DNA of 26,761 bases from a virus, in the IMG/VR virus record IMGVR_UViG_3300024252_000068, positions 1-26,761 of that record; one strand, 5' to 3'. The position numbers and the translations under genes were made by a program. Each line of letters begins with the position of its first letter. The first letter of the stretch is position 1. Shown piece after piece: positions 8,090-16,380 of this stretch. Below the pieces are notes generated by a model that saw only the letters and a list, made by a program, of their open reading frames with translations, had not been told where the DNA came from and made no database searches.

Positions 8090-8097
8090 TATTTATT
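8090..8097 (-). promoter_or_regulatory. Late promoter box (AATAAATA) upstream of the lipase gene
   Basis: Minus-strand AATAAATA lies in the divergent gap between the lipase gene and the plus-strand repeat gene, 31 bases before the lipase ATG. It matches the T4-type late promoter (NATAAATA). It would drive lipase, the 83-residue gene and the radical SAM gene. Confidence 0.5.
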
Positions 8098-8120
8098 CAT
8101 GCGTCCGCAAACTAAATATA

Positions 8121-8858
8121 ATGATGGACTTATACAGCAAACACACAAACCCAGAGACATTATATGGCTATAAAGATAGGTTTGAAATCCCAGGATTCGC
8201 ATATGAAGAAGCAAGACTAACAGGTGAATGGACAGAAGCAGAACCATACATCATGAAAGACCCCAAATATGCATATCTGTATGCTATGGATGCAATACAA
8301 GATGAATGGCCAGAAGCAGAACCATATATAATGAAGAGTCCAGAATATGCATATATGTATGCTAGGGATATAAGAAAAAAAGGCAGATGGCCAGAAGCAG
8401 AACCATATATAATGAAAGATCCATATTCTGCATATTGGTATGCTAGATATGTAATAGAAGGCAGATTTCCAGAAGCAGAACCATATATAATGAAAGACCC
8501 AGAATATGCATATGAGTATGCTGGTGGGGTAATGGGAAACCGATGGTCAGAAGCAGAACCATATATAATGAAAGATCCAAAATATGCATATTTTTATGCT
8601 AAGTATGTAATAGAAGATGAATGGCCAGAAGCCGAGCCATATATAATGAAAGATCCAAAATATGCATATTTTTATGCTATGTATGTAATGGAAAGAAGAT
8701 GGCCAGAAGCAGAACCATATATAATGAAGAGTCCAGAATATGCATCTATGTATGCTAGGGATATAAGAAAAAAAGGCAGATGGCCAGAAGCCGAACCATA
8801 TATAATGAAAGACCCAGAATCTGCATCTAAATACAAGGCATTCATAAGGACACTATAA
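8121..8858 (+). CDS. Solenoid-repeat protein with eight 'EAEPYIMKDP' repeats
   Basis: A 245-residue protein on the plus strand, starting at ATG 8121 (a second ATG follows at once). An in-frame extension to 7854 exists, but it is antisense to the lipase gene and lacks the family's N-terminus. After a leader (MMDLYSKHTNPETLYGY) and a link (DRFEIPGFAYEEARLTGEW), about eight units of 23-25 residues follow: WPEAEPYIMKDP, then a YAYxYAxxVI helix. The pattern suggests paired short helices forming an alpha-solenoid, as in TPR or Sel1 proteins; these serve protein binding. The repeats are nearly identical in DNA, including a segment of about 70 bases (8331-8400 and 8723-8792) with one mismatch, which points to recent expansion. 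No ribosome binding site is seen. Function unknown. Confidence 0.8.
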   Translation: MMDLYSKHTNPETLYGYKDRFEIPGFAYEEARLTGEWTEAEPYIMKDPKYAYLYAMDAIQDEWPEAEPYIMKSPEYAYMYARDIRKKGRWPEAEPYIMKDPYSAYWYARYVIEGRFPEAEPYIMKDPEYAYEYAGGVMGNRWSEAEPYIMKDPKYAYFYAKYVIEDEWPEAEPYIMKDPKYAYFYAMYVMERRWPEAEPYIMKSPEYASMYARDIRKKGRWPEAEPYIMKDPESASKYKAFIRTL

Positions 8859-9313
8859 TGATGGACTTATACAGCAAACATTCAACCCCAGAGTCATTAT
8901 ATGGATATGACCAGTTAGAAAAAAAGTATAGCAAGCCAACGATGGATATGTGTAACCATATGATGAAGGTAAACTATCGCAACCTTGCATTTAATGAATT
9001 TCCATACAATTTTGTTAAGGAGTTGCCTGATGGGTTATCAGTGGAATGGCTTTTGTCCCTCAAAGATACACTAATAACACAATTGCCTAATAACCTAACA
9101 GTAAGAGGGAGTATGAATATTGAGAATACACCAATATCACATTTGCCTGAATATTTAACTATTGGACAGGAGTTATACTTGCATGATACCCCGATGCTAG
9201 ATAAAGAATCATTGCCATGGAATACTATGACGGTAGGTGGACATATACATGGGGTGCCAGAAGAAATAGCTAGGTTACATTCTAACTTTGGGTTTAGGTT
9301 TGATGATGAATAG
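8858..9313 (+). CDS. Leucine-rich-repeat-like protein sharing the leader of its neighbour
   Basis: A 151-residue protein. Its leader (MMDLYSKHSTPESLYGY) is nearly the same as that of the gene before it, and 27 bases around the start are identical. The rest is different: a ladder of units of the form LPxxLxVxxxhxhxxTxI (LPDGLSVEWLLSLKDT, LPNNLTVRGSMNIENT, LPEYLTIGQELYLHDT), which is a leucine-rich-repeat-like beta solenoid often found in marine phages. ATG overlaps the stop of the first gene (TAATG), and AAGGA lies 7 bases upstream, so the two genes are translated together. LRR-like folds bind proteins; the partner is unknown. A perfect palindrome follows directly after the stop. Confidence 0.75.
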   Translation: MMDLYSKHSTPESLYGYDQLEKKYSKPTMDMCNHMMKVNYRNLAFNEFPYNFVKELPDGLSVEWLLSLKDTLITQLPNNLTVRGSMNIENTPISHLPEYLTIGQELYLHDTPMLDKESLPWNTMTVGGHIHGVPEEIARLHSNFGFRFDDE

Positions 9314-9341
9314 AATAATAGGAGCATATGCTCCTATTATT
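9314..9341. terminator. Perfect palindrome between convergent genes, bidirectional terminator
   Basis: A 14-base arm (AATAATAGGAGCAT) is followed at once by its reverse complement, directly after the plus-strand stop and 26 bases beyond the hsp20 stop on the other strand. The A-rich start and T-rich end give ATTATT after the hairpin in both directions. Its place between convergent genes supports a two-way terminator. Confidence 0.65.
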
Positions 9342-9367
9342 CTGCTAGCTAAGGTCAGCTAATGATA

Positions 9368-9811
9368 TTACTGTCTATACTCAATTTCAATAGATTTGGG
9401 CATGAGTTGTTCCGGAATTTCACGCTCCAAAACAAGACTTAAAATACCATTTTCTACTTTAGCAGCCTTTATTTCAATGTGTTCCGCAAGATTGAATGTT
9501 CTACTAAATTTACGTGAACTAATTCCACGATGCACGAATTCGTCAGTAGTCTCTTCATCTGAATTTTCTGCATTAATATTTAGAACATTTTGTTCTACTG
9601 TTACTTTGATATCGCCTTCGCTAAACCCAGCCACCGCAACTTCAATCAGATAATTATTATCATCTTTTTTAATAATATTATATGGTGGGTAGTTTGATTG
9701 TGTATTTACATTTACTGTAGAAAGTAAATTGTCGAATAGTTGGTCAATACCAACTGAATTTTGATAAAACGGAGCGAAATCCTTCGCTCTGATTGTTTTT
9801 AAACTTGTCAT
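9368..9811 (-). CDS. hsp20: Hsp20 small heat-shock chaperone
   Basis: A 147-residue protein with the alpha-crystallin domain over about residues 40-140: PPYNIIKKDDNNYLIEVAVA, then GFSEGDIKVTVEQNVLNI, the loop ending in RGISSRKFSRTFNLAEHI, and the closing AKVENGILSLVL element (normally A.h.nGhL.h.h), with an IEIEYRQ tail. It resembles bacterial IbpA. Such chaperones hold unfolding proteins in oligomers; Hsp20 is common in T4-like phages of marine hosts. Ribosome binding site AAGGAGA stands 6 bases before ATG. A late box (GATAAATA, 9875-9882) and a hairpin (9842-9870) lie in its leader. It is directly downstream of groEL but seems able to be expressed separately. Confidence 0.93.
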   Translation of the reverse strand: MTSLKTIRAKDFAPFYQNSVGIDQLFDNLLSTVNVNTQSNYPPYNIIKKDDNNYLIEVAVAGFSEGDIKVTVEQNVLNINAENSDEETTDEFVHRGISSRKFSRTFNLAEHIEIKAAKVENGILSLVLEREIPEQLMPKSIEIEYRQ

Positions 9812-9841
9812 AATGTTTCTCCTTTAATTAAGCAAGATATA

Positions 9842-9870
9842 CACAGCAAACCCATTTGGCATCTGCTGTG
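9842..9870 (-). other. Hairpin in the hsp20 5' leader
   Basis: Arms CACAGCA and TGCTGTG (9842-9848 and 9864-9870) form a perfect 7-bp stem with a 15-base loop. It lies just downstream of the late box and about 30 bases before the hsp20 start codon, so it would be near the 5' end of the late transcript. It could stabilise the mRNA or take part in control; it does not itself contain the ribosome binding site. Confidence 0.5.
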
Positions 9871-9874
9871 CATA

Positions 9875-9882
9875 TATTTATC
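9875..9882 (-). promoter_or_regulatory. Late promoter box (GATAAATA) for hsp20
   Basis: Minus-strand GATAAATA followed by TATG lies between the groEL stop and the hsp20 hairpin. It matches the T4-type late promoter NATAAATA and would give hsp20 a separate late transcript. Confidence 0.5.
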
Positions 9883-9905
9883 ATTTTACTAAAATGTTAG
9901 TAAAA

Positions 9906-9906
<1 letters not shown>
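9883..9906 (-). other. A+T-only hairpin overlapping the groEL stop
   Basis: A 10-bp perfect stem (ATTTTACTAA, 9883-9892, with TTAGTAAAAT, 9897-9906) and a 4-base loop. It begins at the groEL stop codon. With almost no G or C and no T-run after it, it is a poor Rho-independent terminator; it may mark an RNA end or processing site, or only reflect base composition. Confidence 0.4.
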
Positions 9907-11558
<1,652 letters not shown>

Positions 11559-11855
11559 TTATGATTCAATTACAGCCATTATATCGTCTTCATTCATGAC
11601 GACAAGTTCTTCTCCAGAAACTTTAACTTCAGTTCCTGCAAATTTACCAAATAACACAGTGTCCCCAACGGCAACACCCAAATCAAGCACTGTCCCATTA
11701 TCAAGGACCTTACCTTTACCTGTAGCTACAACAGTGCCACGCGCTGGCTTTTCTGTTGCTGAATCAGGAATAACAATACCACCTGCTGACATTTTCTCTT
11801 CTTCTGTTCTCTTCACAACAACACGGTCGTGTAGTGGACGAATATTTTCATTCAT
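11559..11855 (-). CDS. groES: GroES co-chaperonin
   Basis: A 98-residue protein of normal GroES length, starting [16 protein letters not shown]. The mobile loop ([20 protein letters not shown]) carries the GGIVI tripeptide that binds GroEL, and the C-terminal [13 protein letters not shown] is typical. The ATG at 11855 has AGGAG 11 bases upstream; a longer in-frame start at 11927 is ruled out because it lies upstream of the expected transcription start of the sigma-70 promoter. The sequence around this start is almost the same as that before groEL (AGGAGAAATATATATG). GroES caps the GroEL ring; this is a true bacterial-type GroES rather than a T4 gp31-type protein. Confidence 0.96.
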   Translation of the reverse strand: MNENIRPLHDRVVVKRTEEEKMSAGGIVIPDSATEKPARGTVVATGKGKVLDNGTVLDLGVAVGDTVLFGKFAGTEVKVSGEELVVMNEDDIMAVIES

Positions 11856-11918
11856 ATATATATTTCTCCTATCAAAGATATGATTATAATTGATCCATAT
11901 TATGCAATCAATGCAAGT

Positions 11919-11947
11919 ATTATACATACATTTTATGCATTAGTCAA
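11919..11947 (-). promoter_or_regulatory. Sigma-70 promoter of groES-groEL
   Basis: Minus-strand TTGACT (11947-11942) and a perfect TATAAT (11924-11919) with 17 bases between. Transcription would start near 11912, giving a leader of about 57 bases before groES. It depends on host sigma-70, so expression is expected early. Confidence 0.85.
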
Positions 11948-12002
11948 TAGTTTTATAATAAAAGAACCCCCTAAAAGCATTGGGCATATCAACATAATTT
12001 CG

Positions 12003-12215
12003 TTATTCTTCCATTTTATCTAATTGTGCTAAATCCGCTGGACTAATTAATGATACAATCCATCCATCTTCTGCTATCCATGCTTTCCCTGGGTATAACA
12101 CAGAACACTCTCCATCCGCAATGCACTTAGGTAAATTATCCGTTCCAGATAGGTCATGCAACTCCGCCTGTGCTAAGTGCCATTGTGCTATTTTACGGTG
12201 AAGTTCTGCTTTCAT
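12003..12215 (-). CDS. Hypothetical protein, 70 residues
   Basis: Unrecognised. The first third is a helix (MKAELHRKIAQWHLAQAELH) and the rest is probably beta-rich (AWIAEDGWIVSLIS). There are two Cys (KCIADGEC) but no CxxC pair. It has an AAGGA ribosome binding site and follows the SGNH hydrolase by 13 bases in the same direction. It is the last gene before the groES promoter. Confidence 0.6.
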   Translation of the reverse strand: MKAELHRKIAQWHLAQAELHDLSGTDNLPKCIADGECSVLYPGKAWIAEDGWIVSLISPADLAQLDKMEE

Positions 12216-12228
12216 TTATACGTTTTCC

Positions 12229-13071
12229 TTAATACCGCATTGGATTAGATGGTTTAAATTTATATTCAATACCACTTAATAGTTTGTGATCAATAGTCTC
12301 AACCCATTCCTCGGTTGCCAATGATATGTTGGCATCAGGAAAATATTTTCTAACTACTGCAAGGTGTGCTAAAGGTGTTGGATGACGATCTATCGTATCA
12401 GCCAATGATAACATCAGTTTTTTATTAGATTTAAGATAACCAAAAAACTCGGCTATTTCTTCCAATATAAAATTATCATCAATATTATGATAATTATCGG
12501 ACAAAATATCACCCAATGATGGCCAATCTTCGCCAGCCATGCGTTTATATAACTTTTCTGCTTCTAACCGATAGGATTTGCTATCAATGTATACACGATC
12601 ATTCTCTCTAAATTGGATATATTCTATATTATTTAATGTGTCTTCGTATACACGATGTGCGTCAACATCGTATTCTTGCCATTTCATTGATCTATAGTTC
12701 AACCCTGCCAATATATTATGTATTGCATCCATATATGCGTAGCTTAGTATTTCATATCCATCTGGACTTGAAATAGGCCAATCATTCAATTCATCACCTG
12801 ATTTATCTGGGAACAGGCTTTGTTTATTGCACCATTCATTGAACTGGTAGTAATCAATCCTAGCAATACCTGTCCATAATATAAGAATGGTGTCATTCTT
12901 CGTAAGATTATTTCGTTTATTGCATTCTATTATTGAATTGAAAATAAATTGATTCCCAGAACCATATCTACCCCAATTTTCATAATAATCATAGGCAGTA
13001 CCTAATATATCAGCCCATGTAGGGTAATGATAATTTGTCATGCTACACCCGAATGTGAATAATCTATTCAA
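12229..13071 (-). CDS. SGNH/GDSL-like hydrolase, TTG start
   Basis: A 280-residue protein. Block I is FTFGCSMT with the probable nucleophile S10 (GCS in place of GDS), block II is GRYGSGN (G37, N40), block III is replaced by ILWTGIARIDYY, and block V is DRHPTPLAH with D228 and H230. The family covers esterases, lipases and carbohydrate deacetylases; here the change in block III leaves the activity uncertain. The start must be TTG at 13071-13069, because the first ATG would remove block I. It overlaps the stop of the gene upstream by 8 bases, so translation is probably coupled. A second SGNH-like gene lies at 25987-26652. Phage members might trim surface glycans; this is inference. Confidence 0.7.
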   Translation of the reverse strand: MNRLFTFGCSMTNYHYPTWADILGTAYDYYENWGRYGSGNQFIFNSIIECNKRNNLTKNDTILILWTGIARIDYYQFNEWCNKQSLFPDKSGDELNDWPISSPDGYEILSYAYMDAIHNILAGLNYRSMKWQEYDVDAHRVYEDTLNNIEYIQFRENDRVYIDSKSYRLEAEKLYKRMAGEDWPSLGDILSDNYHNIDDNFILEEIAEFFGYLKSNKKLMLSLADTIDRHPTPLAHLAVVRKYFPDANISLATEEWVETIDHKLLSGIEYKFKPSNPMRY

Positions 13072-13348
13072 CTAACAATGACTTAATACGATCAATGCGG
13101 AATGAACGCCACCCAGCATTTTCAATATCCCAAACTGTAACCACATCTGGATTATCTTTTCTTGCTAGTGTGGTGTTTTGTTCTTTTGTTTCAGGAAGAT
13201 ACTCAGGTTGAAGGGTGGCAGTCATTTCTCTCATTGATCCATCAGCTTTTTCAAATGTGACAATTGCTGTGCTAGCAGACAACCAATGTTTTACATCATC
13301 TTTTGTGATTGTGGTTACTTCTTCTGCCATATTTGTATATTCTGTCAT
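13064..13348 (-). CDS. SH3-barrel-like protein (DUF2693-like)
   Basis: A 94-residue protein. GGAG seven bases before ATG 13348 decides this start over one 25 codons upstream. The pattern VTFEKADGSMREMTATLQPE...NPDVVTVWDIENAGWRSFR is the signature of a small beta-barrel family frequent in T4-like phages (VxFxKxDGxxRxM...WDhExxGWRSFR). Such proteins are annotated as SH3 barrel fold-containing; their role is not known. It precedes the SGNH hydrolase with overlap. Confidence 0.7.
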   Translation of the reverse strand: MTEYTNMAEEVTTITKDDVKHWLSASTAIVTFEKADGSMREMTATLQPEYLPETKEQNTTLARKDNPDVVTVWDIENAGWRSFRIDRIKSLLVE

Positions 13349-13453
13349 TTTATTGCTCCATATTGATTGGGTGGATACTATTCTGTATTCTGATAGATTA
13401 TGATATATATTTTCCTCTAACAAGGTGCGGCATCTGCAAATGTTATATTAAAC

Positions 13454-13678
13454 TCATCCATAATTATCCCATGCCGCACCATTGATGTCCTTTATGATGT
13501 TATAAAAACATCCTTCGCATACATATGCTTCCACCATCTGTAAATCATGCTCACTGAAATACCCAAATTCATGGGATAACTTAACTGGGTCATGATCGTT
13601 GGTGTATTCAATGCCACACTTATCACATTTAAACCCATTTGAAATCCATATCGCTTCTTCTTGATAGTTCACACCCAT
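13454..13678 (-). CDS. Small zinc-finger-like protein, 74 residues
   Basis: Two CxxC pairs (CDKC at 18-21 and CEGC near 54-57) could bind one zinc ion, in the pattern of a rubredoxin-like or ribbon knuckle. Otherwise unrecognised. Its ATG shares a base with the stop of the gene upstream (TAATG). Confidence 0.65.
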   Translation of the reverse strand: MGVNYQEEAIWISNGFKCDKCGIEYTNDHDPVKLSHEFGYFSEHDLQMVEAYVCEGCFYNIIKDINGAAWDNYG

Positions 13679-14112
13679 TATGCTACTAAGTCCAGATCAT
13701 TTTCAGTAATAATATATTCCGCTCCATCATATTGTTCTATTTTAAATTTTATACCGACCGGTAACCACTTAATAGTTAATCCATTAATGGCACCCAAACA
13801 TTCTTCACCCCACTTTAGATAGCAATAGGAAATAATTTGTTCTAGTACTAGATCGTGATTAGCTATTGGTTTATCTGCTGCTACTTCATCACGTTTTATA
13901 ATAAGTGCCACTAGCCCCAGATCAAACCTTGCATCAGTTCCTTGCCCACACCATCCAACACCATAACTCGTTGATATAATCACCGCAGTGTGGTCATCAA
14001 TGGTGTCCACTCCATCTAATATATCTTTTTCTTGTTGCGTGGGTTCGTGGTCATTTACCGCAACTAGTGTATCGCTAACTTTTACGGCTGGATTAAACAT
14101 CTCACCTATCAT
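13678..14112 (-). CDS. Hypothetical protein, 144 residues
   Basis: Unrecognised acidic protein, probably mixed alpha/beta, with no membrane helix or signal. A segment TSYGVGWCGQGTDARFDLGL is Gly-rich. It overlaps both neighbours (ATGA upstream, TAATG downstream), so it sits in a translationally coupled string. Confidence 0.6.
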   Translation of the reverse strand: MIGEMFNPAVKVSDTLVAVNDHEPTQQEKDILDGVDTIDDHTAVIISTSYGVGWCGQGTDARFDLGLVALIIKRDEVAADKPIANHDLVLEQIISYCYLKWGEECLGAINGLTIKWLPVGIKFKIEQYDGAEYIITENDLDLVA

Positions 14113-14330
14113 TCCCCTTCTCCTTTGTGCCTATGGTCGTAGAACTTAATGTCAATGCTGTGTTTGAGCAAATTTAAACTAAATTCAACCCCTGCGTGAT
14201 CGCCTGACCTAGTGCCAAACATCAAAAAGAGCCATTCATTGTATGCACTATAATCCCATTCCACTTCGATAGACTTATTGGTAGTTATATTGATATTAAA
14301 CCCATTCTTCCATTTAATCAGTCTTTTCAT
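14109..14330 (-). CDS. Hypothetical protein, 73 residues
   Basis: Start at ATG 14330 (MKRLIKWKNGF) with AGG seven bases before it; a start seven codons earlier is possible. It overlaps the phosphoesterase gene by 17 bases. Beta-rich sequence with SAYNEWLFLMFGTRSGDHAG and a basic, His-containing end (YDHRHKGEGE). No family recognised with confidence. Confidence 0.6.
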   Translation of the reverse strand: MKRLIKWKNGFNINITTNKSIEVEWDYSAYNEWLFLMFGTRSGDHAGVEFSLNLLKHSIDIKFYDHRHKGEGE

Positions 14331-14847
14331 ATTTATACCTATATATCTCATCCCCGTAAAAGGTTTTAACTCGTTCTTTTCTTTTATTTATTAATTCATC
14401 ATATGAAATAGGGGTATAGCTGATGTTCTCACAGCATACATTTTCATATCGGATATCATTAATCGTTGCAAAATGGACATGCCCATGAATATTCACTTTC
14501 CCACGCAATTCTACCGGGTGCATAGGTGAATGAGTCAACCAGAAAAACTTATACTTTACCATACCCTCAACTTGATCAAAACATTTTAGATATGCAGTGG
14601 TATCTAAATTGTCGTGATTGCCACGAATTAGTGTCTTACTACCATGTAAGCTATTAATAGTAGCAATGCCTTCCATTGTAAACACAGCATCGCCCAATAC
14701 ATACACCTTATCACGTTTGGTAACTTTGCTATTCCAACAGTCCACTATATATTCTCGATGTTCTGCTTCCGAACTAAATTGTGTTCTGAACGTATGGACA
14801 TTCTTATGCCCTATATGAAGGTCAGATATGAAAAATACTCTAGACAT
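14314..14847 (-). CDS. Calcineurin-like metallophosphoesterase
   Basis: A 177-residue protein with all metal-binding motifs: SDLHIGH (D9, H11), GD at 52-53, GNHD at 76-79, THSPMHP and a final HGHVH. These bind two metal ions and hydrolyse phosphomono- or diesters. Length and order match small YfcE-like or phage phosphoesterases. The first ATG shares bases with the stop of the coiled-coil gene (TAATG). A second, longer member of the same superfamily is at 20573-21421. Substrate unknown; RNA 2',3'-cyclic phosphate or nucleotide substrates are both possible. Confidence 0.9.
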   Translation of the reverse strand: MSRVFFISDLHIGHKNVHTFRTQFSSEAEHREYIVDCWNSKVTKRDKVYVLGDAVFTMEGIATINSLHGSKTLIRGNHDNLDTTAYLKCFDQVEGMVKYKFFWLTHSPMHPVELRGKVNIHGHVHFATINDIRYENVCCENISYTPISYDELINKRKERVKTFYGDEIYRYKYEKTD

Positions 14848-15197
14848 TACCAGAACCCACTATTGAAATATGTTGCTTCAAATATATTATTCACTGATTT
14901 AAATGCCTCTTTTAACTCACTGATTCGTTTTCGTTCTAATTTTAACTCAGTAGCTAATGTGCTAATCTTTTCCTCGTATGGTTTAGTTAATTTAGACTGT
15001 GATTTTGCCGTTGCAGTCCAAGTATTGTTAGCATTGTTCTGCAATACCCGAATCCGATCAGCTTGGTTTTCGATTGTTTCGCATGCTTCTTTAAGAAGTT
15101 TGGCTTCCTTCATTTTGCCTGCTTGTATAATCCACTCACCATCTTCTGAATTATAATGTTTTCTGATCTTTTCTGCAATTGGTTGTTTTGTGCTCAT
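14847..15197 (-). CDS. Coiled-coil protein, 116 residues
   Basis: A charged helical protein; residues about 25-55 (MKEAKLLKEACETIENQADR) and 70-105 (ISTLATELKLERKRISELKE) have the heptad pattern of coiled coils. It is the first gene of the leftward string that begins opposite the lipoprotein. No family recognised. No good sigma-70 promoter was found for it; the boxes TTGAAT and TAACAT upstream are weak. Confidence 0.65.
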   Translation of the reverse strand: MSTKQPIAEKIRKHYNSEDGEWIIQAGKMKEAKLLKEACETIENQADRIRVLQNNANNTWTATAKSQSKLTKPYEEKISTLATELKLERKRISELKEAFKSVNNIFEATYFNSGFW

Positions 15198-15230
15198 AAT
15201 ATTATGTTAACATAAAATACATACACATTC

Positions 15231-15252
15231 AATAAATAATTAGCAATAAATA
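15231..15252 (+). promoter_or_regulatory. Two tandem late promoter boxes before the lipoprotein gene
   Basis: AATAAATA occurs twice on the plus strand, at 15231-15238 and 15245-15252, 14 bases apart and just before the ATG at 15258. Both match the T4-type late box. The nearer one would give an almost leaderless transcript, so the first is the more likely promoter. Confidence 0.5.
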
Positions 15253-15257
15253 CACAT

Positions 15258-15473
15258 ATGAAATTAATTATTACCCTGATGTTGTTTACCCTCGTTGGCT
15301 GCACAAACTCACCTCGTATAGAAATATCAGAAGGTGTTATTATAATGGATCAAACAACATCAGATCGCGTGTTGGAATACATCAAGTTACTGCCCAGAAA
15401 TAATTCGTCCAGTGATGTGACCCCGCAGCATCAGCCATCAATGATATGGCCAAAAAAACAAAATTTTATCTAA
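15258..15473 (+). CDS. Small phage lipoprotein
   Basis: A 71-residue protein with a classic lipoprotein signal: MKLIITLMLF followed by the lipobox TLVGC, acylated Cys at position 15. The mature part is about 57 residues and Pro/Gln/Asn-rich near its end (PQHQPSMIWPKKQ). This size and composition fit an outer-membrane lipoprotein such as a Rz1-like o-spanin, but a matching inner-membrane spanin was not found, and other roles such as superinfection exclusion are equally possible. It is alone on the plus strand among minus-strand genes, and convergent with a membrane protein gene three bases away. Late boxes upstream suggest late expression. Confidence 0.75.
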   Translation: MKLIITLMLFTLVGCTNSPRIEISEGVIIMDQTTSDRVLEYIKLLPRNNSSSDVTPQHQPSMIWPKKQNFI

Positions 15474-15476
15474 CTA

Positions 15477-15665
15477 TTAGTAAACTCGTTTCTTCGGCTT
15501 GATACCCAGTGCTTCTTCTTTATAGAATTCCCAGGTTTTTTGCATTGCTTCGTTGACGGTCGATTCATCTTCAACGACCCACTCAACCAACCACATGAAT
15601 GGCATTATCCCTGTGAATATAGCAATTCCAACAATACGTTTAATTACCCATTTTACTTTACTCAT
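15477..15665 (-). CDS. Single-pass membrane protein, 62 residues
   Basis: A basic start (MSKVKWVIKR), a hydrophobic segment (residues 11-30, IVGIAIFTGIMPFMWLVEWV) and an amphipathic helical tail ending in KPKKRVY. AAAGGA lies before ATG. Convergent with the lipoprotein gene. Unknown function. Confidence 0.6.
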   Translation of the reverse strand: MSKVKWVIKRIVGIAIFTGIMPFMWLVEWVVEDESTVNEAMQKTWEFYKEEALGIKPKKRVY

Positions 15666-15681
15666 TTTAAATCCTTTTAAA

Positions 15682-16380
15682 TTATATCATACAACTAATT
15701 AATATATCCATCTCTTTCTGAAGTTTTTCTTTCTCTTCTTTGGTTTTTAATTCTTTGCTAAATTCATTCTTGTTCATATAATCCCATGGGGTATATGTTT
15801 CAAGCCCATACTCATTAAACCCCAAAAAATTAGCACCATCTCTGAAATTTTGCAATGACAACCCTTCGGTTGTATCCACTTCAAGCCATTTCACCTGTGG
15901 TGGTGTATCCATCTTACTCCAATTTACATATCCTGCGGGGTTTGAATCTGGGTCTATAGCAGTTTGGACATATTTATCAACATATTTACATGATGTATCA
16001 TCATCTACTATTAGGAAACGATCACCTTCTTCTGCCATATCACCAATTGTCCACCATACTTCACTGCCACGACCAGATGTTAATTTTCTCTGGGTTAGAA
16101 TATGGTCATCGTCTGCATATCTATTATTGAACTCCAACCCATTGTTCTTACAAATAGTTTTTAATTCTTCGGTAGTTTTATGCATGCACCAATTAGTACT
16201 AAAGATAATAGTAGCTTCCCCATATTTTGCCCACATATTATGAGCCCAAACAGAGAATTCGTCAAACTTGGTGTTAATACCATCCGCCTCACGGAATTTT
16301 AACTGATTTCGTGGAGTATATAATGATTTGCTTGCTAGTAGTGGTCCATCAAAATCTACTAATATATATGTTTTATTCAT
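15682..16380 (-). CDS. HAD-superfamily phosphatase-like protein
   Basis: A 232-residue protein. Motif I is VDFDGPLL (D9, D11), motif II is IIFSTNWC (Ser or Thr after a hydrophobic strand), and motif IV is FLIVDDDTS. This is the HAD core; the long insertion between motifs I and II and the form of motif II resemble the HAD domains found in phage RNA-repair and nucleotide-processing proteins, but this is tentative. HAD enzymes remove phosphates with an aspartyl intermediate. The last third is a charged helix (KELKTKEEKEKLQKEMD). The start overlaps the stop of the Tat-signal microprotein upstream. Confidence 0.75.
   Translation of the reverse strand: MNKTYILVDFDGPLLASKSLYTPRNQLKFREADGINTKFDEFSVWAHNMWAKYGEATIIFSTNWCMHKTTEELKTICKNNGLEFNNRYADDDHILTQRKLTSGRGSEVWWTIGDMAEEGDRFLIVDDDTSCKYVDKYVQTAIDPDSNPAGYVNWSKMDTPPQVKWLEVDTTEGLSLQNFRDGANFLGFNEYGLETYTPWDYMNKNEFSKELKTKEEKEKLQKEMDILISCMI

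Noticed and set aside
8085-8090. TATAAT on the plus strand in front of the repeat gene
   Set aside because: No acceptable -35 box at 16-18 bases; left unassigned.
7854-8120. In-frame extension of the plus-strand repeat gene to 7854
   Set aside because: The added part is antisense to the lipase gene, has no family likeness, and both sister genes begin at the MxDLY or MNLY leader.
11856-11927. Longer groES start at 11927
   Set aside because: It lies upstream of the transcription start expected from the TTGACT/TATAAT promoter and lacks the GroES N-terminus; the ribosome binding site fits ATG 11855.
11948-12002. Possible terminator between the 70-residue gene and groES
   Set aside because: Only a 3-4-bp CCC/GGG stem with a broken T-run; too weak to call.
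14330-14337. TATAAATA box on the minus strand just before ATG 14330
   Set aside because: It lies in the coding overlap of the phosphoesterase gene and directly adjoins the ATG; probably chance in A+T-rich DNA.
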